Positions 12,890 through 22,631 of a DNA stretch of 64,000 nt are shown in pieces. The position numbers and the translations under genes are program-made. Numbering within the stretch: the stretch's first letter is position 1; every line of letters begins with the position of its first letter. The stretch is from Isotricha intestinalis (Eukaryota > Ciliophora > Litostomatea > Vestibuliferida > Isotrichidae). The stretch lies in NCBI GenBank assembly GCA_023807065.1, contig JAJJLU010003473.1:1-64000 (forward strand). Direction: 5' to 3'. The notes under the pieces are model-generated. The model searched no databases and had not been told where the DNA came from. It worked only from the letters and a program-made list of their open reading frames with translations.

Positions 12890-14665
12890 CTAATCTAATT
12901 TTTCATCGATTTTTGCTAATAATTTTTTAAAATCTTCCAAAGTTTTCTTTTGATTTTCTTCATTAGGATCATCATATTTAATAGTAAAAGTACCAAAAGT
13001 AGGAGTTTGATTTAACAAACCAAAATTATTTGCAGAAGTATTATAAGTAAAAGAATTATTTAATAAATTACTTTGTACATTAGGTAAATTAAACATTGTA
13101 TTATTATTTAACATCATACTTGAATTTAAATTATTATTAAAATTAGACATATTTTGAATTTTATTTTGAACTTCAATTTGGCTTTTTTCAGCTTCAATTT
13201 CTGTGATTTTATGTTTTAAATTTTTATTTTCTGATAATAATAGTTTTTCTTTATTTCTCATTTGCTTAGATAAATTTTTATATTTTTTTTCTAAACCTTC
13301 ATATTTAGCATTAGCTTTAAATAATTTTTGTTCATAAATATTTTTTTGTTTATTTAATCTATCTTGATATAATTTAATCGATTCAGTGGCAATAGATAAA
13401 CTATTAGTAAATTCTTTTTTTTCACTTTCTAATTGAGCTTTTTCTCTTATTAACTCATTTATTTTTGAATTATATCTTAATATATCATTTTGTTTTGCTT
13501 CCTCACACATTTCAATTTCATTAGATAATATATCTATTTTATTATTTAATTCAATATTATTTCTTTGTAATTGTTCAATTTCAGAATTTTTTTCATTTAA
13601 TTCTATCTTATTATCTGATATTTCTTTATTATTTAATTCTATAGTATTTTGCATAATATATAATTCATTTTCTAATTCTTGTATTTTTTCCTTATATATA
13701 TTTGTCTCACTAAATATTTTTTCATTATCATTTTTTAATTTTGATATTTCTTGTAAAAATATATTTTTATTATCTTTTATTGTATTTTCTAATTCTTTAA
13801 TATTTTTTTCATATTCTATATTTTTATCATTTAATTTTTTCATTTCTTTCTCTCTTTTAGTTAATTGAGATTGATGTTCAAAATCTTTATCATCTATTTT
13901 TCCTTGAAGAGAATCAATTTCCATTTTTTGATTTGAAAAATCATATTTTATTTTTTCATTTTCTATTCTATATTCATCTATTTGTTTAGTTAATTTAGAT
14001 ATTTCATCCATTAAATCATTTTTTATTTTACTTTCTTTTTCTTTATTTTGTTGATTTAATTTTTTTTCTTTTTCTATATATTCATTTTCAATTTCTTTTA
14101 TTTGTTTTTGGTAAATTTCCATCGATTTAAAATTTGATTCATTTTTTTTATTTTTATTTTTTTCTTCTTCTAATTCATTTTCTAATTTTAATATTTTTTC
14201 TTTTAAACTTTCAATTTCTTTTTTAAAAGAAGAATTCTTTTCTTCTAATTTATTAAATTTATTTGTTGATGAATTAATAACAATTTGAAATTCTTTTAAA
14301 AAACTTTCTTTAACTTTAAAAGCTTCTTGTAATTTTAAAAATTCATTTTTATAATGTTTAAGTTGTAAATCATATTCTTGATTGATTTTTGTAAGTTCAA
14401 TAATTTTATTATTAGCTTCTTTAATTTTTTTATTTTGGATTTCAATATTTAAATTACTTTTCATTGACATATTATTTGAACTATTATTTCTATATAAAGA
14501 TTTATTTTCAGGAACTGTAAATGTAGGTTGATATTTTTCATCTTCAATATCTGAATCTGTTAAATTTGTTATTTCTTCATTTGAAACTTTTATATTATTT
14601 TCATTTATGTTTTCTTCTGATTCTTCTTGGGAATTTTCTTGATTAATGTTATTTTCTTCCTCCAT
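12890..14665 (-). CDS. Long coiled-coil protein, possible golgin-like
   Basis: A 591-residue protein that is almost all heptad coiled coil from about residue 75 to 510. It is rich in E, K, N, I and L with regular hydrophobic spacing. The first 70 residues are acidic and disordered. The C-terminal 90 are N/S/F/T-rich, with NMSNFNNNL, MMLNNNTMFNLPN and GTFTIKYDDPNEE. The stop is TAG. I recognise no named family. Its closeness to GRASP and the layout of a long coiled coil with an unusual C-terminal tail resemble a golgin such as the GRASP receptor GM130, but coiled coils are easily misjudged. A basal-body or cytoskeletal role is equally possible. Confidence 0.75.
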   Translation of the reverse strand: MEEENNINQENSQEESEENINENNIKVSNEEITNLTDSDIEDEKYQPTFTVPENKSLYRNNSSNNMSMKSNLNIEIQNKKIKEANNKIIELTKINQEYDLQLKHYKNEFLKLQEAFKVKESFLKEFQIVINSSTNKFNKLEEKNSSFKKEIESLKEKILKLENELEEEKNKNKKNESNFKSMEIYQKQIKEIENEYIEKEKKLNQQNKEKESKIKNDLMDEISKLTKQIDEYRIENEKIKYDFSNQKMEIDSLQGKIDDKDFEHQSQLTKREKEMKKLNDKNIEYEKNIKELENTIKDNKNIFLQEISKLKNDNEKIFSETNIYKEKIQELENELYIMQNTIELNNKEISDNKIELNEKNSEIEQLQRNNIELNNKIDILSNEIEMCEEAKQNDILRYNSKINELIREKAQLESEKKEFTNSLSIATESIKLYQDRLNKQKNIYEQKLFKANAKYEGLEKKYKNLSKQMRNKEKLLLSENKNLKHKITEIEAEKSQIEVQNKIQNMSNFNNNLNSSMMLNNNTMFNLPNVQSNLLNNSFTYNTSANNFGLLNQTPTFGTFTIKYDDPNEENQKKTLEDFKKLLAKIDEKLD

Positions 14666-15177
14666 TTAATATTATTTAAATATTTAAATTTATTTTTTCT
14701 TTGATTTGAAATATTTGAATGTATGTAAAAAGAAAATTTAATAATTAATATAATTTATAAAAAATAATTGTTTCTATCAAAAAATTAGATTTTTATTGAT
14801 TGGAAAAAATTATTTTATATTTTTCACTTCGAATAAACTCTATTTATTTTTTTGTATTAATATTGAGAAAGAATAAACATATTTTTAATAATTTCTATAA
14901 AATTTAATAATTAAATATATTGGACCAAGTTAATATTTTTAAAAAAATTCTTAAGATTGAATTCCAATATATTAGATTTTTATATTAAATCTTTTTTTTG
15001 TTAATTTACTAATTATAAATTCATTACAAAAAATTAATTTTAAGAAAAACAACTATAATACATTTTTAAATATACTACATATATTATTAAAAAAATAAAA
15101 AAAATTTTTTTTTTCAGAAATAATAATAAATTTTACAAACGTTAAAAATTAATATATTTAAATAATAAATATTTTAA
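14666..15177. other. Divergent promoter spacer, no gene seen
   Basis: About 510 bases separate the divergent starts of the coiled-coil and cyclin genes. The sequence is very AT-rich with T and A runs near both starts. I find no open frame or RNA gene; it should contain both promoters. Confidence 0.55.
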
Positions 15178-15759
15178 ATGAAAACAAACGAAGATGAATT
15201 TGACAGTGAACAGGACATAGATGGTGACAGTATAATAAGTGAAACAAGTAAAGAAAGTTTAACAGATTCATCATCCCCATCAAATAACTCTTTAATAACA
15301 TCAATATCAAAGACTTTAAATTTAGTTTTAGAACAAAATAAAAAATTAAATGATTATAATCAAATTGTAATATCTCAAAGTAAAATGGTATTTAGTGCAA
15401 AATCAATTCCAAAAATTTCTTTATTAGATTATTTAAATCGTATTCAAACATATTGTAATATAGAATATTCAACTTTAATTTGTTCATTAATTTTTGTTGA
15501 TAGAATATGTGAAATTGCAGGAATAACTTTAACTTATTATAATATTCATAGAATTTTATTTGCTTCTGTTTTAACTTCTATTAAATATAATGAAGATATA
15601 TATTATGATAATAATTATTATGCTCAAGTTGCTGGTGTTAGATGTAAAGAATTAAATTTAATTGAATTTAGTTATTTGGAACTAATTGAATTTCAATTGT
15701 TTATTGAAGAAAGACAATATTTAAAATATAAGAATTATTTAGAAAATAGTTTGGAATAA
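15178..15759 (+). CDS. Pho80/PCL (P/U-type) cyclin
   Basis: The 193-residue product has an acidic, Ser-rich N-terminus (about 1-40) and then one cyclin box. Key blocks are SIPKISLLDYLNRIQTYCN, STLICSLIFVDRICEIAG, NIHRILFASVLTSIKYNED, YYAQVAGVRCKELNLIE and FSYLELIEFQLFIEE. The KISLLDYLNRI and HR.L....L...K...D patterns with the final LE..FL block are those of P-type cyclins. These pair with Pho85/CDK5-like kinases in nutrient or cytoskeletal control. Size is usual for a single-fold cyclin. Partner kinase unknown. Confidence 0.85.
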   Translation: MKTNEDEFDSEQDIDGDSIISETSKESLTDSSSPSNNSLITSISKTLNLVLEQNKKLNDYNQIVISQSKMVFSAKSIPKISLLDYLNRIQTYCNIEYSTLICSLIFVDRICEIAGITLTYYNIHRILFASVLTSIKYNEDIYYDNNYYAQVAGVRCKELNLIEFSYLELIEFQLFIEERQYLKYKNYLENSLE

Positions 15760-15949
15760 CATTTATAAATTTTTTTTTGTTTATATTATAAATGGAACTT
15801 ATCTTAATGAAAAAAGCTATTGATAAAAATTTAAATAGTTTATTATTAATTAAAAATATATAATTATATAATGTATAAATTAAAAGAATTTTAAAAAAAA
15901 AAATTTTTTAAACTTTAAATAAAATCCTTAAAACTATTTAATAAAAACA

Positions 15950-18865
15950 TTAATAATTATTTTCAGCATTATAATCAATTCTATTACTTCCTTTATATCC
16001 TTTTGCAAAATTTAAATTACCACTTAAACCCCAAGTTCTCATAATAACATGTTCAAAGTATTCATCATCATCATAAAGAAGGGAAATATAATTATAAAAA
16101 TCAAGAAAATCTTTTAAATAAACTTTATTATAATTAGAATTTTTATTTGGATTTAATAAATCAAAATGATAATCTAAAAAATCAATAAATTCAGAAAGAA
16201 TTTCTTGTTCTGTTTTTTTCCCATTTAAAACATCAGGATGTCTTTTTGGATTATATGAAGCTCTAATATCTTCAATATCAATAAATCCTTTATTTTCAGT
16301 ATCTAATTTTTCAAAAACTCGAATAATTAAATTTTTTCTAAAATCACTTAAATTTCCTGTAATTTCTTTAATAAAATTAATATAATTAATTTCTCCAGAG
16401 TTATCTTTATCAAATAAACTAAATATTCCTTTTATTTGATCATCACTAATAGGAAATCTATAATCATAAATATATTTTTGGAATTTTTGAAAGGAAATTT
16501 TATTTGAATTATTATCATCATTAATTAAGAAAGTTCTTCTTAAACTCATAATACCTCTACTTCCTCTTAATTTAATTTTCTTTTTAAATACACTTAAAGG
16601 ATTTTCATTTTTAGATAATTTATCACTTTTTCTTCCTTGAGGTCTATTCATTGTAGAATAATTAACAGGTTCATTATCAACACCATAAGGAATAGTTTTT
16701 TTATAAGGTTTTTTAAAGTTTCCTTTATTCTTATTAAAATCTTCATTTTCTAAATCATATATATTATCCTTTGTTGCATTTTGAGAGAAATCTTTATAAT
16801 TATTTAATTTCCAAGCAGAAATAACAATATTAACAAATAAATCATCATTTGGAATTGAAGCAGAAATATATTTATAATAATCTATAAATTCTTCAAGAGT
16901 AACTCTTTTATCTCTTATTCCAGAAGTTATATTATGATGAGTTTTAAAAGTTTGAATAAATTCATCAAATACTTCTTCTTCTGTTTTTTTTCCTAATGCT
17001 ACTTCAGGATTATTTCTAGTATTAAAAAAAGATTTAATTTCATTTAATTCTATTATTCCACTTTTATCTAAATCTATTCTATTAAAAGCTGCTAAAACTA
17101 CATTTTTTCTTCTTTCATTTAAATCTGTTATTATTAATTTCATAAATTCATCATATGAAATTTTTCCTGAATTATTTACATCAAATTCATTAAAAAGATT
17201 ATTTATTTCTTTATCAGATATATCTAAATTTGCTTGTTTTATTGCTTTTGTAAATTCTGGTTTTTCTAATTTATGACTTCCATCATCATCACATATTTTA
17301 AATTGTTGAGATAAACTTAATATATTTGTAACTCCTCTTTTTCTTAAGTAATTTCTGAATTTTATAAAAGGATCATTTTCATTTTGAAAATTTTGATAAT
17401 GAGTTTTTTCTTCTACTTTTTTTTCTTCTTTTTTTGGAATTTCTTCTTTTTCATTATAATTTTTTTCATAATTATTATCATTTTCATTTTGTGGATTATT
17501 ATTATCATATTTATCGTTTTCAATTTGTTGTTTTTCTTCATTGTTATCATTATAATTATTATCAATATTATTATTATCATTTTGAATTTGTTCTTTAGAA
17601 ACTTTGATTTCTTTTTCTCTTACAATACGTTTATTTTCTTTAACTATTTTTTTATTCTTTTTATTTATTTTTTCAACTTCTTTCATAATTTCATCATTAC
17701 TTTTTAATCCCCAAACATAAGTGACTAATCTTTCAAAATCTTTAAATTTTTTAAAGAAAAAAGAAACACTTTCATAATAATCAATAAATTCATCAACAGT
17801 AAGAAAACCTTCTTCATTATCATCACCATTTAAATAAATATGATTATCATTAAAAGTATTAATAAATTCTTCAAAAGCTTCTTTTTCACTTTTTTTTCCT
17901 AATAAAACATCAGGATGATTTTTAGGAATATATAAATTTTCTAAATCATTTACTTTAAAATCACCGTTGTTTTTTTGATATAAACATTCAAATATATTTT
18001 CAATTAATTTTCCTCTTTTTTCTGAAATTTCTCCTCTAATTTCTCTTATAAATTCATCATAATTTATTCTTCCATTATTTTCAGTATCAAACATTTGAAA
18101 AATTTGTTCTGATTCTTCATCAGTTAAATTAAATTGATATTCATTTGATAATTTATTAAAATTTTCATAGTCTATTGTTTGACTATTATCTTGATCTAAT
18201 AATCTACAATTACTTTCTAATGATATTAAAGTTCTTAAACCTTTTTTTCTTAATGATTCTTTTATTTTTAATAATATTGGATCTTCTTCTTCATTTATAT
18301 TATTTTCTTCTTCATCTTTTTCTTCTTCTTCTTCTTCAATTATATTTTCTTCTTCATTTATATTTTCTTCATAATCTTCTTTTTTATTTAAATCTTCTTG
18401 TTGATTTAATTTTTTTTCTTCATTTAAATTATTTTCTTTAAAGTTATCATTTTCTTGAAATTCTTCATTTTTATTTTCAACATTATTACTTGGGTAATCT
18501 TCTTTATTTTTAATATTTTTTATTTCTTCATTTTCATTTTTTCTTTGAGGATTATTTTTCCTAACTTCATTTAAAACAGATTGATTATTAAATAAAATAC
18601 CAACAAATTCTTTATAAGAAATTTTACCATTTTTATCAATATCATAATCTTTGAAAAGTTCTGATAAATTTTCGTCTGAAAAACCAGTAATTCCAATTTT
18701 TTGAATTGTTTGAATAAATTCTTTTTCATTACAAAAACCTGAATTATCTAAATCAAAATATTTAAAAGCTCTTAAAAGAATATTTTCTTCTGTAGTATAT
18801 CCAGATGCTTTCATTGCTAATTTTTTCTTCAGTTCTCTTTCGAATGTATGCTTTGATGAATTCAT
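15950..18865 (-). CDS. Tandem calcyphosin-like EF-hand protein
   Basis: A 971-residue calcium-binding protein. An N-terminal pair of EF-hands (DLDNSGFCNEKEF, DIDKNGKISYKEF) precedes three calcyphosin-like modules starting near 195, 510 and 740. Each module has two or three EF loops (for example DTENNGRINYDEF, DVNNSGKISYDEF, DKDNSGEINYINF, DLDKSGIIELNEI). Each then shows the calcyphosin signature P.V..GKK.E.E...EF, and an atypical last hand ending in DYY. Each ends with a Trp-containing block such as ISAWKL or MRTWGL. The modules are joined by long disordered linkers rich in N, E and K. Single calcyphosin domains are common in ciliated cells, but a threefold fusion is less usual. Some loops (for example around NDDNNSNK and GDDNEEG) have lost ideal ligands. 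Stop is TAA. Confidence 0.85.
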   Translation of the reverse strand: MNSSKHTFERELKKKLAMKASGYTTEENILLRAFKYFDLDNSGFCNEKEFIQTIQKIGITGFSDENLSELFKDYDIDKNGKISYKEFVGILFNNQSVLNEVRKNNPQRKNENEEIKNIKNKEDYPSNNVENKNEEFQENDNFKENNLNEEKKLNQQEDLNKKEDYEENINEEENIIEEEEEEKDEEENNINEEEDPILLKIKESLRKKGLRTLISLESNCRLLDQDNSQTIDYENFNKLSNEYQFNLTDEESEQIFQMFDTENNGRINYDEFIREIRGEISEKRGKLIENIFECLYQKNNGDFKVNDLENLYIPKNHPDVLLGKKSEKEAFEEFINTFNDNHIYLNGDDNEEGFLTVDEFIDYYESVSFFFKKFKDFERLVTYVWGLKSNDEIMKEVEKINKKNKKIVKENKRIVREKEIKVSKEQIQNDNNNIDNNYNDNNEEKQQIENDKYDNNNPQNENDNNYEKNYNEKEEIPKKEEKKVEEKTHYQNFQNENDPFIKFRNYLRKRGVTNILSLSQQFKICDDDGSHKLEKPEFTKAIKQANLDISDKEINNLFNEFDVNNSGKISYDEFMKLIITDLNERRKNVVLAAFNRIDLDKSGIIELNEIKSFFNTRNNPEVALGKKTEEEVFDEFIQTFKTHHNITSGIRDKRVTLEEFIDYYKYISASIPNDDLFVNIVISAWKLNNYKDFSQNATKDNIYDLENEDFNKNKGNFKKPYKKTIPYGVDNEPVNYSTMNRPQGRKSDKLSKNENPLSVFKKKIKLRGSRGIMSLRRTFLINDDNNSNKISFQKFQKYIYDYRFPISDDQIKGIFSLFDKDNSGEINYINFIKEITGNLSDFRKNLIIRVFEKLDTENKGFIDIEDIRASYNPKRHPDVLNGKKTEQEILSEFIDFLDYHFDLLNPNKNSNYNKVYLKDFLDFYNYISLLYDDDEYFEHVIMRTWGLSGNLNFAKGYKGSNRIDYNAENNY

Positions 18866-19142
18866 CTTTTTAAAATAAATATATTAATTTAAATTATTTT
18901 TCTTTATATTATTATAATTATGATTGCTTTTTATTTTTTTACTTTTTTGGTTTGTTTTAAATTTAAACAATTGTAAAAAATTTGATTTTATTGTTTTTTA
19001 AAGATAATTTTTTTCATAATTAATTAAAAAATAAATAATTATTTTATTTATTACAATAATACTATCTTAACTTTTAATTTATAAAGATAATTGAATTTCT
19101 TTAAATTTTGAAAAATTACTTAAAAAATAATCAACTGAATTT

Positions 19143-19804
19143 TTATTTTTTTTCTAATTTCTTTAAGCAATCTTGAATATGACAAAATTTATTTTTTTGA
19201 GTTAAATGATTAAAAATTTTATTACAAATAGGACATTTTTGATAATTAGCAGAGTCATTAAAACTAAAAATGTTATATTTAAAATAATTTTCATATTTAA
19301 TTTTATCTTTTTCACCGTTTCCATCAAGACATTTATTAATATGAATATCAATTCTTTGAATAGTCATTTCTTTAGGAAATAACCAACTGCAAGAAGGACA
19401 TTTATTAAAATTATCATCTAATTTTTCTTTATTTTTTTTTGCTATTTTTATTTTTACTTCATTTTTGAAAGTCAAATTACTTTCTGAATTTGTACTAAAT
19501 TCACTTTCTCTTTTATGCTTTTTTTTTATTAATTTTATTTCTTCTAAAATATTATTTTTCCTTTGATATTTATTCTTCTTTTTTATTTTACTTTTTCTTT
19601 TTCTTAAATATGTTTTTTTTATTCTTATTCCATGAATTGGATTTTTACTTACATATATATAATTAATTTTTGCTTATTAAATGATTAAAATTATATTATA
19701 CTTGTTGGAAGAACTTTTGAATAATAATCATCAAAGTCGTTTGGATTTTTAAATGTAGAATATTTTTTTAGTTGTTCATGAATAAATTTTTGGATGTTTT
19801 CCAT
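19143..19804 (-). CDS. Two-exon C2HC zinc-finger protein
   Basis: Exon 1 is 19702-19804 and exon 2 is 19143-19672. The intron at 19673-19701 (29 nt, GTATAA...TAAG) is the only phase-consistent join I found and gives 210 residues. Exon 1 starts MENIQKFIHEQLKKYSTF. A basic stretch (IRIKKTYLRKRKSK) follows, then two zinc-finger-like motifs: CPSCSWLFPKE.....DIHINKC and CPICNKIF......KFCHIQDC. The first resembles UBZ4/C2HC fingers of DNA-damage or ubiquitin-binding proteins. The bare exon 2 frame has no good ATG, which supports the upstream exon. Function is not assigned. The acceptor AAG differs from the TAG of the other introns, so that boundary is a little less sure. Confidence 0.72.
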
Positions 19805-20204
19805 TTAAAAATGATTATTTTTTTTTTTCAGTTTTTTGATTATTAATGATGATAATTTAACAATCCTATCTTTTTGATTAATTTTAATATAATGTTTTTA
19901 TTTTCCAGAAATGGTTTTAAAAAATATACAAACAAGAAAATTATTGTTTAATTATATTTAAATATGGTAAATACTGTATCTTATTAAATTCCATTTATTT
20001 AATTTTTTACTATATTTTTTTAAAAGTATCTTTATTAAAAATATTAATTAATTTTTTTATTATATTAAATTATGATGAATAAAATTAAATACTCTAAATT
20101 TATATTTTTTCCATATTTCCATTTTAAACATCCATTTATATATTTTTGAAATAATTATAATAAAAATAAATAAAACTTAAAATCCAAGTAAATTTTATAA
20201 ATAT
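19805..20204. other. Spacer, no gene seen
   Basis: This AT-rich spacer separates the zinc-finger gene's start from the 3' end of the M1 peptidase gene. No coding or RNA signal is visible on either strand. Confidence 0.5.
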
Positions 20205-22097
20205 TTATTTTAATTTTTTAAAATCCATTTCAATAAGTCTAACAGCAATAGGATGATACCAATATTTATTATTTTCAAAGCAAGTATATGCACTGACTTT
20301 ATCAATAGTACCCCATCCTCTATATAAAGGTCTTAAAAATTTCATTCTTCCAAATTTTCCTAAAAACTCCTTTAATTCTTCAATATAAGTTAATTTTTTA
20401 TTATCTAACATGATTTTAAAGAATTCATTATTAATCTCTGAATTATAACCTTCTTTTAAATTTAAAGTCTCTCCTAAATATTTTAATCCTTCATCATCAA
20501 CTCCTTTTTCATTAGTATGAATTTGAAGTAAATAATATAATTTTTTATTAGTATGCCATTTACTAAAAGTTTCATTAAATGATTTATCATATTTCTTATC
20601 GAAAAAATCATTAACATATTTATCAGCATCAACAGCATAACTATTATTAAAATCATTTTTATATTTAGGTACTCCAGGAGTATTAACCCAATAATCAAAA
20701 TCAATTTCTTTAATAATATTATTATAAATACTTTGATTAAAAGTTTCATTAATACAATTATATAAATGTTCTTTCCATTTCTTACTTTCAATAGCCTGAT
20801 ATTTAAATTTACTAAAATATTTCTTTAAAATTAATTTAAATAAATCAAAATTAGCGTATTTATTAACAATATTTTGAGTTCTATAAATAAAATTAAATCC
20901 TTTTTCATAAGAAATTTCACTAAAAGCTTCATCAGGATGTCTTCCAATTAAGTAAGGATTAAGTGAAGAAAAAGTTTTACTTTCTCCAAAATTGAATATA
21001 TCATTTATCATAGCTCTATAACCGAAAATAGCTTGTAATTTACTCATATCTTCATCAATTAACATTTCTGCAATTTTTCTTTCAATAAAAACAGTAAAAC
21101 CTTCATTCAACCAAAAATCTTTCCAAGAACTCATAGTAACTAAATTTCCAGACCAAGAATGAGAAATTTCATGAGCAATAACATTAGCTAAAGATTTATC
21201 CCCAGCTAAAATGGAAGGAGTAGCAAAAGTTAAAGTAGGATTTTCCATTCCTCCATAAGGGAAAGATTTAGGTAAAACTAATATATTATATTCACCCCAT
21301 TCATATGGTATTGTATAAGTTTCACCTATTTGAATAAATTTCTCAGTATTTGAAAATTCATTTTTTGCAAAATCAACTATTTCTGGTTCTGCATAAACTT
21401 TAACTCTATCAGATATTATTCTTTCTTCTACATTTCCAGCAGCTAAAGCTATTAAATATGAAGGAATTGGAATTTTTTGATTATAAAAATAAGTTATAGA
21501 ATTTCCATTATCAATATAATTTTGATATAATCCACTATATAAAGCTCTTAAAGGTTTTATTACTGTTATTCCTAAAGATATAGTTATTTTAGCATTTGGA
21601 GTATCTTGAATTGGAATTAATTCTCTACTTAAAATACTTTCACCCTGAGTGAACATAAAAGGATATTTTTTACCTGTTGTCATATCTGCAGTTAACCATT
21701 GAGTTGCTCCTCCTTCTTTTGTTGTTGAATAATTTATGATTATTGATATATTTTGACCTTTTGAATATGATTTATATATTTTTAAAGGAGTTCCTAATGA
21801 AGGTAAAGAATAATATGTATCATATTCATAATTTATATTTAATCCTGTATCTGGATCTATTATTGAATTTATTTTTAATGATTTTGAATCTAAAATTATT
21901 AATTCACCATCCATTAAAGATTCAAAGAATATTTTTACTTTAGAGATTATTGTTGAAGTGTTAAAATTTATTTGGAAATGTCCTTCAATATGCTTTTGTT
22001 TTATTTGAAAATAATTACTAAATGTTGAAGGATCTTCTTTAGAAAAGGTTTTGTGAAAGAAAATAGCAAGTAACAGGAAATATAAAGTCTTTGACAT
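20205..22097 (-). CDS. M1-family metallopeptidase, leukotriene A4 hydrolase-like, with signal peptide
   Basis: The 630-residue protein carries the full M1 zinc site: HEISH at 309-313 and the third ligand Glu332 in WLNEGF, 23 residues after the first His. The exopeptidase motif GGMEN is at 282-286. A YEKGF motif near 400 matches the conserved catalytic Tyr of LTA4H. The overall length and the helical C-terminal domain also fit LTA4H/aminopeptidase B rather than aminopeptidase N, which is much longer. The N-terminus MSKTLYFLLLAIFFHKTFSKE is a credible signal peptide, so the enzyme is probably secreted or vesicular. LTA4H relatives are usually cytosolic, so this is unusual. The likely role is trimming amino acids from peptides; epoxide hydrolase activity is doubtful. 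Confidence 0.88.
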   Translation of the reverse strand: MSKTLYFLLLAIFFHKTFSKEDPSTFSNYFQIKQKHIEGHFQINFNTSTIISKVKIFFESLMDGELIILDSKSLKINSIIDPDTGLNINYEYDTYYSLPSLGTPLKIYKSYSKGQNISIIINYSTTKEGGATQWLTADMTTGKKYPFMFTQGESILSRELIPIQDTPNAKITISLGITVIKPLRALYSGLYQNYIDNGNSITYFYNQKIPIPSYLIALAAGNVEERIISDRVKVYAEPEIVDFAKNEFSNTEKFIQIGETYTIPYEWGEYNILVLPKSFPYGGMENPTLTFATPSILAGDKSLANVIAHEISHSWSGNLVTMSSWKDFWLNEGFTVFIERKIAEMLIDEDMSKLQAIFGYRAMINDIFNFGESKTFSSLNPYLIGRHPDEAFSEISYEKGFNFIYRTQNIVNKYANFDLFKLILKKYFSKFKYQAIESKKWKEHLYNCINETFNQSIYNNIIKEIDFDYWVNTPGVPKYKNDFNNSYAVDADKYVNDFFDKKYDKSFNETFSKWHTNKKLYYLLQIHTNEKGVDDEGLKYLGETLNLKEGYNSEINNEFFKIMLDNKKLTYIEELKEFLGKFGRMKFLRPLYRGWGTIDKVSAYTCFENNKYWYHPIAVRLIEMDFKKLK

Positions 22098-22631
22098 TCT
22101 TTTTGAGTTTTTTGATAATTTTTAAATAATTTAATTATTTTATTGTTGATTTATTTTTTTAAATTAATAAATTATTTAATAATCTTATTTCAATCATATA
22201 ATATTTACATAATTTCTATATAATATTTTAAAAATAATAAAAAATTTTTTATATAATAATTACTTTTTAAATTTCATTTTTGATTTATATTTTGATTTGA
22301 TGATTTTTCATGTGAAAAATATTGTTTTAATTATTAAATAAAGAAAAAAAGAATTTTTTTTAATTTAGGAATTTATTAATTGTTTTATAAATAATTTTAA
22401 TTATAATACTTATAGTCCTTGAATCTTATAATAAAGATTTTTTTCTTCTTTTATCCTAATACCTTTATATCTTCAAAAAATCTCCAAGAATAAATTAAGA
22501 AATTGTTAGAATAATTTTTAAAGATAAAATTTAATTAATTTTTTTTAATATATTCATCTTTTAAATTTTTCAATAAAAGAATATTTAATATTTATTCTTA
22601 TTCAAAATAAATTTTGAAATTAATTTATAAA
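22098..22631. other. Divergent spacer, no gene seen
   Basis: About 530 bases lie between the divergent starts of the M1 peptidase and the phosphatase gene. The sequence is AT-rich with T-runs; no gene recognised. Confidence 0.5.

Noticed and set aside
17384..17707. Phe/Ile-rich 107-residue plus-strand frame
   Set aside because: It lies opposite an N/E/K-rich linker of the EF-hand protein, whose antisense is naturally hydrophobic.
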